Shown here: in pieces, positions 1 to 7,477 of the stretch
How positions within the stretch are numbered: position 1 is the stretch's first letter
How the letters are laid out: each line of letters opens with the position of its first letter
Assembly (NCBI RefSeq): GCF_001570785.1
Contig: NZ_BCSI01000007.1
Coordinates: 1-64,000, forward strand
DNA length: 64,000 nucleotides
Direction: 5' to 3'
Source: Dermabacter hominis NBRC 106157
GTDB taxonomy: Bacteria; Actinomycetota; Actinomycetes; Actinomycetales; Dermabacteraceae
Notes under the pieces: model-generated
The model's database searches: none
Told to the model about the DNA's origin: nothing
The model's input: the letters and a program-made list of their open reading frames with translations, nothing else
Program-made: the position numbers and the translations under genes

Positions 1-1719
1 CTCTGCGTAGGCAGGGGTGTACTCATCCGAGTCCTTGGTCACCAGGACGCTCCACGCGGAAACGTCGTTGCCACCGGAGACCAGGACCACATTGAAGAGG
101 TCGCCCTTCTTGGCGTCTTCCGGGATGTCGAAGGTGCACGCTGCAACCTGAGCTTTGATGCCCTTGGACTGGTCGAGTTCGCAGGTCTTGAGGACCTTGC
201 CCTTCGCGTCGCGCCACTCAACCTTCGATGGCAGCGTCGACAGGTCGCCCTTGAACTCCGGGGTCACCTTGGTTCCCGGAGCAGCAGGCTTGTCGATTGC
301 GTTGTAGTCCGCCGTGATCGACACCGGGGTGTACGGCATGATCGCGTAGTTGACGTTGTACAGCGAGTTCAGGTTCTGGAACCCGATACCGTTGCCCCAG
401 TTGATCGGCAGCTGGTTCTCACCAGGGTCAACTGCCGCCCGGAAGCCTCCGCCATCGTTGAAGCGCTGGAAGATCGGGGTGTGGAAGCCGGTGTAGCCGT
501 TCTGAACCACACCGTCCTTGTTTTCGACCCACACGAACACATGGTTCGGGTTGAGGACGTCTTCGCGCACCTGACCCTTTTCGTACTTGCCGAATCGCAG
601 GGTGTAGCGGCCTTCGTTATCGGTCTTGCCGTGGACGGTCTTGAGGATGTACTCGGGGTGGTCCTCGAGCATCTTCTTGGTGGCGTCGGCCAGCTTCTGC
701 GGGTCATTCTTGTACTGCTCGTGCAGCTTTTGGTTAGCGGCAGCGCCGTCCTTGGTCAGGGTCGAGGCGTAGACGGTGTAACCGTCAGCTGCCTCGTCAA
801 TGCTGTTCATCGACGGGCCAGTGGCAACGATGCCTTTATCCGGACCACCGGTCTCGAGCCATACACGACCCGAGATGGTGTTCGGAACGCTGGTCTGAGT
901 CGAAGCCGAGCCGATTGGCCCCTTGGGGTCTTCAACGAGCTTGTCGCCCTTGGCGGCCATCCAGCTGGTTTCGTGGTTCGGCGGAACTTCCTGGTAGAAC
1001 GCCGCCATCAGCTGGATGTTGCCGTCAGCCGCAGCAAACGAGCCGAGCGGGCCTTCCACCAAACCATTGAAAGAACCGGGCACGAAACCGTTGGCCTGGC
1101 GGAACATAACAACCTTGTTGCCACGCTCATTGGTGAAGGGCTCAACCCAGATCCGGTGCTTCTGGTCAGTACGTGCCGCCCAGGTGTGCTCTTTGCCGAG
1201 CTTATCGGTCCAGGTGATGCCCTTCTTACCCGTACCGAAAGCGAAGGTGCCCTTACCACCGTTACCGCCGACGACGTCGGGGAGGGTGTGGGTCTTCGCG
1301 CTGAAGATCGGTGAGTAGGAGCCGTCCTTGTCACGGAACTGCGCGTAGACGGTCACGCCATCCATCGGAACGTTGCCGTTGTCAATGGTCGAGCCCGGGT
1401 TGCCGTTCGGGCTGGTCAGGTACACGTGACCCGAGATGAGGCCTTTGCCCACACCTTGGGCATCGGTCAGGTTCGCAGCCTTCTTGACACGACCGCTGGC
1501 GATCATGTCAGCGTCGATGGCCTGCTGATCCTGAGCGGGTTCATTGGCCATCGGGGCGACGCTCGGTGCAGTCTGAGCCGGCTGTGCAGCGATGGCCCGA
1601 TCCAGGCCGCTCGCAGTGAAGCTCGGGGTCATGCTGGTCACCAGAGCCAGGGTCAGAGCAGCTGATCCAATACGCAAGGGCTTGCGATAAAAAGCCTCGT
1701 GCGACTTTCCATTAACCAT
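1..1719 (-). CDS. Large secreted cell-surface protein, N-terminal part (cut by window edge)
   Basis: The reading frame is open for 573 codons from an ATG at 1719 to the left edge, so the C-terminus is outside the window. The start follows a GAGAGGA ribosome site. Residues 1-44 look like a signal peptide: basic KSHEAFYRKPLR, a hydrophobic run, and a likely cut after AIAA. The mature part has Asn/Gly-rich stretches with recurring 'isGhVyLt...' and 'tiSGrVWLEtGGpd' segments, resembling pre-albumin-like or collagen-binding B-type surface modules. Near the edge 'SDEYTPAY' resembles the lead-in to Rib/YPDG surface repeats, so a repeat stalk and wall anchor may follow. The role is probably adhesion or surface structure; ligand unknown. 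It is transcribed away from the DUF1801 gene. Confidence 0.7.
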   Translation of the reverse strand, partial: MVNGKSHEAFYRKPLRIGSAALTLALVTSMTPSFTASGLDRAIAAQPAQTAPSVAPMANEPAQDQQAIDADMIASGRVKKAANLTDAQGVGKGLISGHVYLTSPNGNPGSTIDNGNVPMDGVTVYAQFRDKDGSYSPIFSAKTHTLPDVVGGNGGKGTFAFGTGKKGITWTDKLGKEHTWAARTDQKHRIWVEPFTNERGNKVVMFRQANGFVPGSFNGLVEGPLGSFAAADGNIQLMAAFYQEVPPNHETSWMAAKGDKLVEDPKGPIGSASTQTSVPNTISGRVWLETGGPDKGIVATGPSMNSIDEAADGYTVYASTLTKDGAAANQKLHEQYKNDPQKLADATKKMLEDHPEYILKTVHGKTDNEGRYTLRFGKYEKGQVREDVLNPNHVFVWVENKDGVVQNGYTGFHTPIFQRFNDGGGFRAAVDPGENQLPINWGNGIGFQNLNSLYNVNYAIMPYTPVSITADYNAIDKPAAPGTKVTPEFKGDLSTLPSKVEWRDAKGKVLKTCELDQSKGIKAQVAACTFDIPEDAKKGDLFNVVLVSGGNDVSAWSVLVTKDSDEYTPAYAE

Positions 1720-1805
1720 TGGTGGGGGTCCTCTCGTAGTTTCCCTAGAGCATCAGGCCGTGAGCGGGAGCCCGGTACGAAAGACGAGAGGATTGTTACC
1801 GCAGC

Positions 1806-1845
1806 GTTATACGGCTTCTGTCCGCCAATCTGTAACGAGCGTTAC
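1806..1845 (-). promoter_or_regulatory. Promoter with overlapping palindrome for the surface-protein gene
   Basis: On the minus strand a -35-like TTACAG (1830-1835) and a -10-like TATAAC (1806-1811) are 18 bp apart. A GTAACG-AG-CGTTAC palindrome (1832-1845) covers the -35 box and could be an operator. The mRNA leader would be about 80 nt. The rest of this 470-bp intergenic region, 1846-2179, shows no gene I can support. Confidence 0.4.
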
Positions 1846-2179
1846 TCGTGTGGCCAAAACAACCATAGCTCATAATTTCGTAGTGATGGCAGTAATGCAA
1901 GTCGCATTTGCTGGCACTTTTCGCTCATTGTGGGGTGTGTCTCATCGCTCCAACGACCCCACCACACATGCTTGAGTCTTCACTTAAATGTTACCGAGCC
2001 TCGCACACCCCGTGCGCCTCGGTGCCAGCAGAAACACGTGTTTGGGAGATCGCCACAGGCTCCCCTACGACGACCGCGGAAACTCACACCAGCAGGCGTC
2101 GGCCCGAGACTCGTTCGACTTCCGTAAGTCACATACGTTCACAAAAGTATACATTCAAGGGTTCTACGTTTTCCGACGT

Positions 2180-2185
2180 TAGATT
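2180..2185 (+). promoter_or_regulatory. -10 box placing the transcription start on the ATG (leaderless)
   Basis: TAGATT lies exactly six bases before the ATG at 2192 and there is no Shine-Dalgarno sequence. With the usual 6-7 nt spacing from an actinobacterial TANNNT box, transcription would begin at the start codon. No convincing -35 box was seen. Confidence 0.4.
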
Positions 2186-2191
2186 TGCCCC

Positions 2192-2569
2192 ATGACGATC
2201 AGGACGTTGGATGAGTTCCTCACCACCATCCCCGAGGGCCCCAAGCGCGACCGCATGGTTGAGGTTCTCGACTGGGTGAAGGCCACATACCCGGACCTCG
2301 AACTTAGGATCGCGTGGAGCACGCCCATGTTCACGCATCACGGCACGTTCATCATCGGGTTTTCGGCCGCGAAGATGCACATGGCCGTGTCGGCCGAAAA
2401 AGCGACCATGGACCATTTCGCGGATGTCATGCAGGAGCGCGGGACCGACCGCACGGCGATGCTTGCCCGCCTGCCGTGGAATACGCCCATCGATTACGAG
2501 CTGATGGCGGCATTCATCGACTACCAAATTGCCACGAAGAAGGACGTCACGACCTTCTGGCGCCCTTAA
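2192..2569 (+). CDS. DUF1801 / YdhG-like protein
   Basis: A 125-residue cytosolic protein with the DUF1801 pattern: an N-terminal helix (TLDEFLTTIPEGPKRDRM), then a central 'PDLELRIAWSTPMFTHHGTFIIGF' type core, and a C-terminal helix ending 'YQIATKKDVTTFWRP'. In the family, 'W..P.f...g..i..f' forms the fold core. Bacillus relatives (YdhG/Fra) are described as frataxin-like iron chaperones, but many DUF1801 proteins have no known function, so I do not assign iron binding here. It is a single gene, convergent with the ABC-F gene, and the ATG follows a -10 box at leaderless distance. Confidence 0.75.
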   Translation: MTIRTLDEFLTTIPEGPKRDRMVEVLDWVKATYPDLELRIAWSTPMFTHHGTFIIGFSAAKMHMAVSAEKATMDHFADVMQERGTDRTAMLARLPWNTPIDYELMAAFIDYQIATKKDVTTFWRP

Positions 2570-2616
2570 CCTCAGGCTCCTAAAATCTGGCTCCTTTCGG
2601 AGCGGCTGTGGCCGAG

Positions 2617-2676
2617 GTGGTGAAAAACGACTCGGTTAGGCCCAAATACGGCCTCGACACGGCGATTTTTCACCAC
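2617..2676. repeat. Interspersed dyad element, copy 1
   Basis: GTGGTGAAAAA at 2617-2627 and TTTTTCACCAC at 2666-2676 form a perfect 11-bp inverted repeat with a 38-nt centre. The right half, extended to CGATTTTTCACCACTTTCACC, recurs exactly in a second copy at 22984-23050 with almost the same spacing. Both copies lie between convergent genes. Function unknown. Confidence 0.7.
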
Positions 2677-2701
2677 TTTCACCCAGCGACTCCCCCAGAC
2701 C

Positions 2702-4354
2702 TCACCCGGTAGCACCAATAGCGGCCGCGGGTGCGAGATTGAGCCGCCGCCCCGCCCAGTGCTCAATGAGCCAGCGGTCGTGGCTCGCAATGATGAGGGT
2801 CCCCGACCATTCATTGAAGGCCCGCTCGAGCGCTTCAACGGTGGCGAGGTCGAGGAAGTTGGTGGGTTCATCGATCACGAGGAACGACGGCGCCTCGGCA
2901 AGCGCGAGAGCAAGCTGGGCGCGTCGTTGATTGCCCGCCGAAAGCTCTTCGATTCGTGTGTGCCACATCGAGGGGTGGAGCATTCCTGCGCCGCGCTCCC
3001 CCACCCCCTCAGTCCATACCTCGCGCGTGAAACCTGGGTCGAAGACGCGCGGCAGTCGCTGCGGCACAAACCCTACGGGGCGGTCGCTCGAAATACTGCC
3101 GCTCGCCTCGGCTCCTTCGGGCGAGGCTCCCGACGCGATCCAATTGAGAAAGGTTGTTTTCCCTGCGCCATTCCCGCCGGTCACGAGTAAGTGCTCTCCG
3201 CGCGCAAGATCAAGGGTGAGCGGCGCCATGCGCCCGTGCACGGCGGCATCTCGCGCCGAAAGGGCGAGGCCGGGGGCGTGGTGCGCGGGTGCGAGGGGGA
3301 ACGTCAAATCGTAGGACCGAGGCCGACGGACCTCCCGCTCCTCGAGTGCCTCTAGGCGCCTGTCGTCATTTCGCTTTCGTCGCGTAGAGGTTGCCTGCGC
3401 ACGATCGGCAAAGAACTTCTTCGCCATTCCTTGAGCCTCCGAGAGCCGCACCCCGCCGCGTGCGATCGATTGTGCGGCATTCCTGTGCGCGCGAATCTCC
3501 CGTTTTTCGCTCTGCTGCTCGGCGTGGATGTCGGCGTGCGCCCGGTGAGCCTTCTGTTTCGCCTCGAGGAATGCCGAGTATGCGCCATTGGTGCGATACA
3601 CGCCGTGAAGATCGTGCCCCTCGGCTGTAGCTAGTGCCTGCCAGGTCGCGACGTCCAGGTCGTAAATTGCGGTCGCGGTCTCCTCAATGAAGGCGCGGTC
3701 ATGGCTCGTCATCAGTACCGGCCCTTCCCACGCGCGAAGCGTATCGGCAAGGAAGGCCACGGCTTTCGCGTCGAGGTGATTGGTGGGTTCGTCGAGAACA
3801 AGAACCTCCGGCTTCGCTATGAGCACTGCCGCAAGCGGGAGACGCCCGCGCTGACCCGGCGAAAGAGTGTCGACATGCCGAGCCCGACCCTCACCGGTGA
3901 GCATCCCGAGGCCGAGACCTGCAAGGGTCTCGTCGATGCGAGCGTCAAGCGACCACACGTCGCGCGCTGTCATCTGCGCAAGGAGAGCGTCGTACTCGCG
4001 AGCATCGTCGGGGCTTCCACCCCCGTTTACCGCCATGTGGCTCGTGACGCGTTCAAACATCGTGCTGAGTGCGCGCACGGGCCGGAGGGCTTCGTCGAAA
4101 TAGTCGCCAACGCTCCCCGAAAAGTTTTCTGCCGACGGAGGCTGGCTGGCGTCGGGCCCCATTCCTTCCCACGCAACCGCGCCACTATCCGGGCGAAGTT
4201 CCCCGAGCGCGAGTCGTAAAAGCGTCGTTTTTCCGCAGCCATTCGGGCCCACCAGGAATGCACGCTCACCTGCCCCCACCCGAAAGCTCACCCGATCAAG
4301 GAGGGGGCGCGACGTGAACGAAAATGACACGGCATCGAACACAAGTGCAGGCAT
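2702..4354 (-). CDS. ABC-F family ATPase (two ATP-binding domains, no membrane domain)
   Basis: This 550-residue protein has two ABC ATPase domains in one chain and no transmembrane segments. Walker A motifs are GPNGCGKT (residues 36-43) and GGNGAGKT (about 393-400); signature sequences are LSPGQRG and LSAGNQR; Walker B regions are VLVLDEPTNHLD and FLVIDEPTNFLD. A Lys/Arg-rich linker with 'EQQSEKREIRAHRN' sits between the domains, as in ABC-F proteins that act on the ribosome E site. Relatives are translation factors (EttA/Uup type) or antibiotic-resistance ribosome protectors; the sequence alone does not decide between them. The ATG at 4354 follows GGAG. The gene is divergent from the Eis-like gene and convergent with the DUF1801 gene. 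Confidence 0.88.
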   Translation of the reverse strand: MPALVFDAVSFSFTSRPLLDRVSFRVGAGERAFLVGPNGCGKTTLLRLALGELRPDSGAVAWEGMGPDASQPPSAENFSGSVGDYFDEALRPVRALSTMFERVTSHMAVNGGGSPDDAREYDALLAQMTARDVWSLDARIDETLAGLGLGMLTGEGRARHVDTLSPGQRGRLPLAAVLIAKPEVLVLDEPTNHLDAKAVAFLADTLRAWEGPVLMTSHDRAFIEETATAIYDLDVATWQALATAEGHDLHGVYRTNGAYSAFLEAKQKAHRAHADIHAEQQSEKREIRAHRNAAQSIARGGVRLSEAQGMAKKFFADRAQATSTRRKRNDDRRLEALEEREVRRPRSYDLTFPLAPAHHAPGLALSARDAAVHGRMAPLTLDLARGEHLLVTGGNGAGKTTFLNWIASGASPEGAEASGSISSDRPVGFVPQRLPRVFDPGFTREVWTEGVGERGAGMLHPSMWHTRIEELSAGNQRRAQLALALAEAPSFLVIDEPTNFLDLATVEALERAFNEWSGTLIIASHDRWLIEHWAGRRLNLAPAAAIGATG

Positions 4355-4400
4355 CCCACGCTCCTCTCCCCTGGCACAGCTCCCCCAAACCCTACTTTGC

Positions 4401-4406
4401 TAGTGT
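4401..4406 (+). promoter_or_regulatory. -10 box at leaderless distance from GTG start
   Basis: TAGTGT is followed by seven bases and then the GTG at 4414. No Shine-Dalgarno sequence is present. The arrangement supports GTG 4414 rather than the upstream ATG at 4324, which would overlap the start of the divergent ABC-F gene. Confidence 0.4.
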
Positions 4407-4413
4407 TCCAGGC

Positions 4414-5676
4414 GTGAAACTCAAATATGAAACCCATCACGTCACGAGCTCAAATCCCGACGACCATCCCTGGTATCCCGCCTGGCTCACCGCCGTCCAG
4501 CAGGGATTTCACGATCCTTACCCCTCGCAGAAATTTCTCGAGCATCAACTGAAAATCGACGCGGAGCGCCAAGCGACCGCGCGCACCGTTCTCGATTCCG
4601 AACGACGCACCTACGGCCTCGGCAACGATATTCCCGTTGCCACCTTCATGGACTGGACCGGTGAACTGAACGTTGGCGGCAAGGTCATCGACTGCCACCA
4701 GATCAGCGAAGTCACCGTGCTCGCCTCCCATCGCCGCCAAGGCATCGCCACGACCCTCATGACGGAATCGCTCACAGACGCGAAGGAAAAGGGGCTCGCC
4801 GTTGCGGCCCTCACCGCGACCGAAGCGGCGATCTACGGGCGTTTCGGTTTCGGCCCCGCGATCTTCAGCACCTCCGTCGAGCTGCACGCCGGCTCCGGCT
4901 TCAGCGTGTCCGCACCCATCACCGGCACGTGCGAATACATCGACGTCACCCAGCTCGCCGAAGCCTCCCATCATGTCTTCGAGAAGTTCCACGCGCGCCA
5001 GACCGGCTCGATCAGCCGCTGCGCGCCCGAGATGGAGATCCGCAACGGCTCCATCGACAAGCCCACGCGCGAAACGAACAACAAGACCCGCGCGATCGGC
5101 CACTGGAACGAGAAGGGCGAACTCGACGGTTACGCGACGTGGCGCCTTGAAAGCCGCGGCGGCGCCCTCGACGTCATCGACTTCGTGCCCTGCACGACCG
5201 ACGCGAGCATCGCCATGTGGGAGTTCCTCGGCTCCCTCGATCTCGTGCGTCGAGTCCGCTTCGACAATGCCCGCAACGACGAGCATCTCCCGTGGGCTCT
5301 CGCCGATCGCCGCCGCTACCAGATCAACGAGCACAATGATTTCCTGTGGCTGCGCGTGATCGACCCGGCCGCGCTGCTCGAGGCCCGCAACTACTACACC
5401 GAAGGCGACGTCACCTTCCGCGTGGTGGATTCGATGGGGTTTGCCGACGGCACCTGGCGCCTCACCGTGAAAGATGGCAAGGGCACGTGCGAGCCTTACG
5501 AGGGCGAGCCGCAGGTGGAGATCGATGTTCCGGCTCTCGGCTCGACTCTCCTCGGCGGAGTCAACATCCAGGCCCTCGAAACCGTGGGCTGGGTGCGCGG
5601 TGATGAGGACGCGGTCGACAAGCTCGGCATTCTCCTGCAGCGCCGTCGTGAGCCGTGGTGCGTGACCTACTTCTAA
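4414..5676 (+). CDS. eis: Eis-like GNAT N-acetyltransferase
   Basis: A 420-residue protein with Eis architecture: an N-terminal GNAT domain with the acetyl-CoA loop 'HRRQGIATTLM' near residue 105, a second degenerate GNAT half, and a C-terminal SCP2-like domain (about 330-420). The chain ends in ...VTYF; in characterised Eis proteins the C-terminal Phe carboxylate serves in catalysis, so the terminal Phe fits. Eis enzymes move acetyl groups from acetyl-CoA to amines on aminoglycosides, peptides or histone-like proteins; substrate here unknown. An in-frame ATG at 4324 would add 30 residues but overlap the ABC-F start, so GTG 4414 is preferred. It is convergent with vapC. Confidence 0.85.
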   Translation: MKLKYETHHVTSSNPDDHPWYPAWLTAVQQGFHDPYPSQKFLEHQLKIDAERQATARTVLDSERRTYGLGNDIPVATFMDWTGELNVGGKVIDCHQISEVTVLASHRRQGIATTLMTESLTDAKEKGLAVAALTATEAAIYGRFGFGPAIFSTSVELHAGSGFSVSAPITGTCEYIDVTQLAEASHHVFEKFHARQTGSISRCAPEMEIRNGSIDKPTRETNNKTRAIGHWNEKGELDGYATWRLESRGGALDVIDFVPCTTDASIAMWEFLGSLDLVRRVRFDNARNDEHLPWALADRRRYQINEHNDFLWLRVIDPAALLEARNYYTEGDVTFRVVDSMGFADGTWRLTVKDGKGTCEPYEGEPQVEIDVPALGSTLLGGVNIQALETVGWVRGDEDAVDKLGILLQRRREPWCVTYF

Positions 5677-5705
5677 GCGCGACTACTTCTAGACGCGACC
5701 CGCGG

Positions 5706-6137
5706 TCACTGGACCGTCGGGACGTGAACGCGGACGCCAAACCGTGCGAAGTCACGATCAAACGTGACCATGGTGGCGCCGTACTCAAGCGCCAGTGCGG
5801 CGAGATGGGCATCGTTCGTCAGGTTCCCCGCCGCTCCTGCCTCCGCGAGTAAGCCGGCAAGAAGTGCCGCGTGCCGAACCGAGGGCTCTGGAGTGACGAC
5901 CCTGGGATGAGAAATCCATGCATTAACGAGAGCCATTGCTTGCTCTGCCGTGATTGGGCGGTCGAGGATACGGGCATGGGTGCAGATGCGCACAAAGCCC
6001 AGGAGCGACATCCACGGCATACCGATGACTTCTGTCCCGCTACGGAGCTGCTCCGAAAGCCATGTATGGCTAGCTTCGTGTTGCCTTGCGTTTGCATTTA
6101 CGGCATAGACCAGCACATTCGTGTCAACAATGAGCAT
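5706..6137 (-). CDS. vapC: VapC-type PIN-domain ribonuclease toxin
   Basis: The 143-residue protein has the PIN-domain acidic set: D5 in 'LIVDTNVLV', D109 in 'NLTNDAHLAALA', and D127/D129 in 'TFDRDFARF'. PIN toxins use these residues to bind Mg2+ and cleave tRNA or rRNA. The segment 'PWMSLLGFVRI' has Gly where many PIN domains carry Glu; I recall this from one VapC subfamily and do not read it as inactivation. Its ATG overlaps the stop of vapB by one base (TGATG), so toxin translation is coupled to the antitoxin. Length is normal and the frame intact, so the pair is probably functional. Confidence 0.9.
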   Translation of the reverse strand: MLIVDTNVLVYAVNANARQHEASHTWLSEQLRSGTEVIGMPWMSLLGFVRICTHARILDRPITAEQAMALVNAWISHPRVVTPEPSVRHAALLAGLLAEAGAAGNLTNDAHLAALALEYGATMVTFDRDFARFGVRVHVPTVQ

Positions 6138-6388
6138 CAGCGGCCCTCGGACAACTTTGCAGCGAGGGCCTCGTCCTCCAGATCCGCCGCAATTCGGGTT
6201 GCATGCGTGAGGTCGACACGCGGTTGCCCCATCTCGTAGCGAGCAAACGTAAAGTCCGCCGGCGAGCTAGCTCCTAGCCCCTTGCGGATTGCATCGTTCA
6301 CAACCTGCTTAAAGGGAAGCTTCCGATTCGCCATTTCACGCTCGAGTAGCGAGGATACGTCGGGGTCAAGTGTAAGTGTCGTCCGCAT
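6137..6388 (-). CDS. vapB: VapB-type antitoxin
   Basis: An 83-residue antitoxin directly before vapC. The N-terminal 'MRTTLTLDPDVSSLLEREM' is a ribbon-helix-helix-like DNA-binding start, and the middle 'FKQVVNDAIRKGL' is typical of VapB. The acidic C-terminal half (DLEDEALAAKL) should wrap the toxin's active site. VapB normally represses its own operon together with VapC; a palindromic region directly upstream fits. The ATG has no ribosome site but follows a TATGAT box by six bases, implying leaderless mRNA. Confidence 0.88.
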   Translation of the reverse strand: MRTTLTLDPDVSSLLEREMANRKLPFKQVVNDAIRKGLGASSPADFTFARYEMGQPRVDLTHATRIAADLEDEALAAKLSEGR

Positions 6389-6394
6389 GCACGC

Positions 6395-6428
6395 ATCATA
6401 GCATCAATGATCATGATGTTTTGATGCT
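6395..6428 (-). promoter_or_regulatory. vapBC promoter and probable operator
   Basis: The minus strand carries TATGAT (6395-6400), six bases before the vapB ATG. Overlapping it is the inverted repeat AGCATCA (6400-6406) / TGATGCT (6422-6428), enclosing the smaller palindrome ATGATCAT. Position and symmetry suggest the VapBC autoregulatory site. Confidence 0.55.
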
Positions 6429-6483
6429 CCTACCCAAAATGCCAGTTCATCGGGGGATCCTGGAGCGGATAGCTCCGAAACGC

Positions 6484-6571
6484 GAGGATTTGCCACCCCA
6501 TTTCCGGGGATTCGCCACCCTCGGCGCGGGGATTTGCCACCCCATTCCCGGGGATTTGCCACCTCGGTTTG
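6484..6571. repeat. Four tandem 22-bp repeats, possible insertion-sequence end remnant
   Basis: Four adjacent 22-bp units start at 6484, 6506, 6528 and 6550, each with (G)GGGATTTGCCACC or a one-base variant. Read on the minus strand they are GGTGGCAAATCC repeats. Multiple short repeats at an end are characteristic of IS21-type elements, but no transposase is present, so this would be a solo remnant. It sits between vapBC and tRNA-Ala. The repeats are too short and lack spacers for CRISPR. Confidence 0.6.
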
Positions 6572-6604
6572 GCAGCACCGGTCACGCGCATCAAGGCATG
6601 AAGA

Positions 6605-6636
6605 AACCCCAGGCCGGCTCTAGCCATCCTGGGGTT
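6605..6636 (-). terminator. Terminator behind tRNA-Ala
   Basis: AACCCCAGG (6605-6613) pairs with CCTGGGGTT (6628-6636). The minus strand continues GGTTTCTTC, and on the plus strand the stem runs into TTTTAT, so it may work in both directions. It lies 8 nt beyond the tRNA-Ala 3' end. Confidence 0.65.
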
Positions 6637-6643
6637 TTATCTG

Positions 6644-6716
6644 TGGAGCTAACGGGACTCGAACCCGTAACCCCCTGCTTGCAAAGCAGGTGCGCTACCA
6701 ATTGCGCCATAGCCCC
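6644..6716 (-). tRNA. tRNA-Ala (anticodon TGC)
   Basis: Seventy-three bases fold as a cloverleaf: acceptor GGGGCTA with TAGCTCC, D-arm GCGCAATTGGTAGCGC, anticodon stem CTGCT/AGCAG around TTTGCAA giving anticodon TGC, and T-arm GGGTTCGAGTCC. The CCA end is not encoded. It is the last gene of the tRNA-Ile / DLW-39 / tRNA-Ala unit. Confidence 0.95.
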
Positions 6717-6723
6717 CGGTATG

Positions 6724-6852
6724 TCAGCGAGTCTGTTCTTCGGCTTCTTGCCAAAGATCATCCCTCAACTGTTTTTCTTCAACTTTCCGCCAGGTAAAGA
6801 GGCCAACGGCGGTGGAGGCGATGAGCAAAAGAAGTGCTCGTACAAACTTCAC
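6724..6852 (-). CDS. DLW-39 family small protein
   Basis: A 42-residue ORF lies between the two tRNA genes on the same strand. It starts with GTG at 6852 after a strong GGAGG and ends with TGA at 6724. Residues 3-20 are hydrophobic (FVRALLLLIASTAVGLF), so a single membrane segment is likely. The C-terminal half contains 'QLRDDLWQEAEEQTR', the D-L-W motif that names the actinobacterial DLW-39 family, which is found at this very place between tRNA-Ile and tRNA-Ala. Function is unknown. Spacing to tRNA-Ala is 7 bp and to tRNA-Ile 19 bp, so it is probably processed from one transcript. Confidence 0.88.
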   Translation of the reverse strand: MKFVRALLLLIASTAVGLFTWRKVEEKQLRDDLWQEAEEQTR

Positions 6853-6871
6853 GATACCTCCGTTCGTTGAG

Positions 6872-6945
6872 TGGGCCTAGCTGGACTTGAACCAGCGACC
6901 TCTGTCTTATCAGGACAGCGCTCTAACCGACTGAGCTATAGGCCC
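6872..6945 (-). tRNA. tRNA-Ile (anticodon GAT)
   Basis: Seventy-four bases: acceptor GGGCCTA with TAGGCCC, D-arm AGCTCAGTCGGTTAGAGC, anticodon stem CTGTC/GACAG around CTGATAA giving GAT, T-arm TGGTTCAAGTCCA. CCA is not encoded. First gene of the tRNA-Ile / DLW-39 / tRNA-Ala transcript. Confidence 0.96.
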
Positions 6946-6980
6946 TCCTGGAGCAACTTACGTAACTCCAACGAGGAAAC

Positions 6981-7010
6981 ACTCTAACCCAGTTCAGGCC
7001 CCTCACACAA
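6981..7010 (-). promoter_or_regulatory. Promoter of the tRNA-Ile cluster
   Basis: On the minus strand TTGTGT (7005-7010) and TAGAGT (6981-6986) are 18 bp apart and about 36 bp before the tRNA-Ile 5' end. The presence of this promoter means the cluster no longer depends on read-through from gyrA, from which it is separated by the accessory segment. Confidence 0.45.
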
Positions 7011-7067
7011 ACGCTTAGTGGCACGTGTAGGGCATGCCACACGGCGTGACCACAGGGGCACCTGCGG

Positions 7068-7397
7068 TTAGGCGCGTTTCTGTTCCGGATCGGCGTTCGC
7101 GCGGATCACACGGAGGCTCGTCACGATGCTCTCGACCTCCGTGTCAGCGAAGAGAATATCGACGGGTTGGAAGTCGTCCGTGTACGGGGATTCGAAGATT
7201 CGGCTCGCCTCCCGCCGTCACGGTTTCGCGAATGCGGTCAACATCAGCGGTGTCACCGTCCGGAAGCGCCACCTGGGCACGCAGGATCAGCAGGTCAAAA
7301 CGCTTGGCGGGCTCGGGTCCGACGCTTGCTCTGCTTGGGGCAGGCCCCCTAGTTCGAGCACGTCGTGGGCGTCTTCGGCACTAAGACCGTTCGACAT
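7068..7397 (-). pseudogene. Frameshifted gene remnant, weak resemblance to type I restriction subunit C-terminus
   Basis: Protein-like pieces appear in three minus-strand frames in order: 'MSNGLSAEDAHDVLEL' from 7397, then 'KRFDLLILRAQVALPDGDT', then 'SPYTDDFQPVDILFADTEVE', ending at a stop at 7068-7070. At least two frameshifts are needed to join them. 'KRFDLLxLRxQxAL' recalls the C-terminal part of HsdR-type type I restriction subunits, but I rate this as weak. No start region, HsdM or HsdS is nearby. The stretch is best read as a decayed gene. Confidence 0.35.
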
Positions 7398-7418
7398 GTC
7401 AATGCCGCGCGCGGGCGC

Positions 7419-7458
7419 TTGACAGAGACGCAGCCTGGCACCAGGATATAAGTATCCT
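7419..7458 (+). promoter_or_regulatory. Promoter/operator of the first HTH gene
   Basis: A perfect TTGACA (7419-7424) is followed after 17 bp by CAGGAT, a weak -10 box, which overlaps the palindrome AGGATA-TAAG-TATCCT (7443-7458). A strong AGGAGGTGG ribosome site precedes ATG 7478. The palindrome over the -10 region suggests repression, possibly by the HTH product itself. Confidence 0.5.
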
Positions 7459-7477
7459 AATATCTAGGAGGTGGGGC

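Noticed and set aside
2617-2676. Dyad element as an intrinsic terminator
   Set aside because: The T-run lies inside the stem on the loop side, and the 37-38-nt loop is too long.
6484-6571. CRISPR array
   Set aside because: The four units are directly adjacent, 22 bp long and without unique spacers; no cas genes are near.
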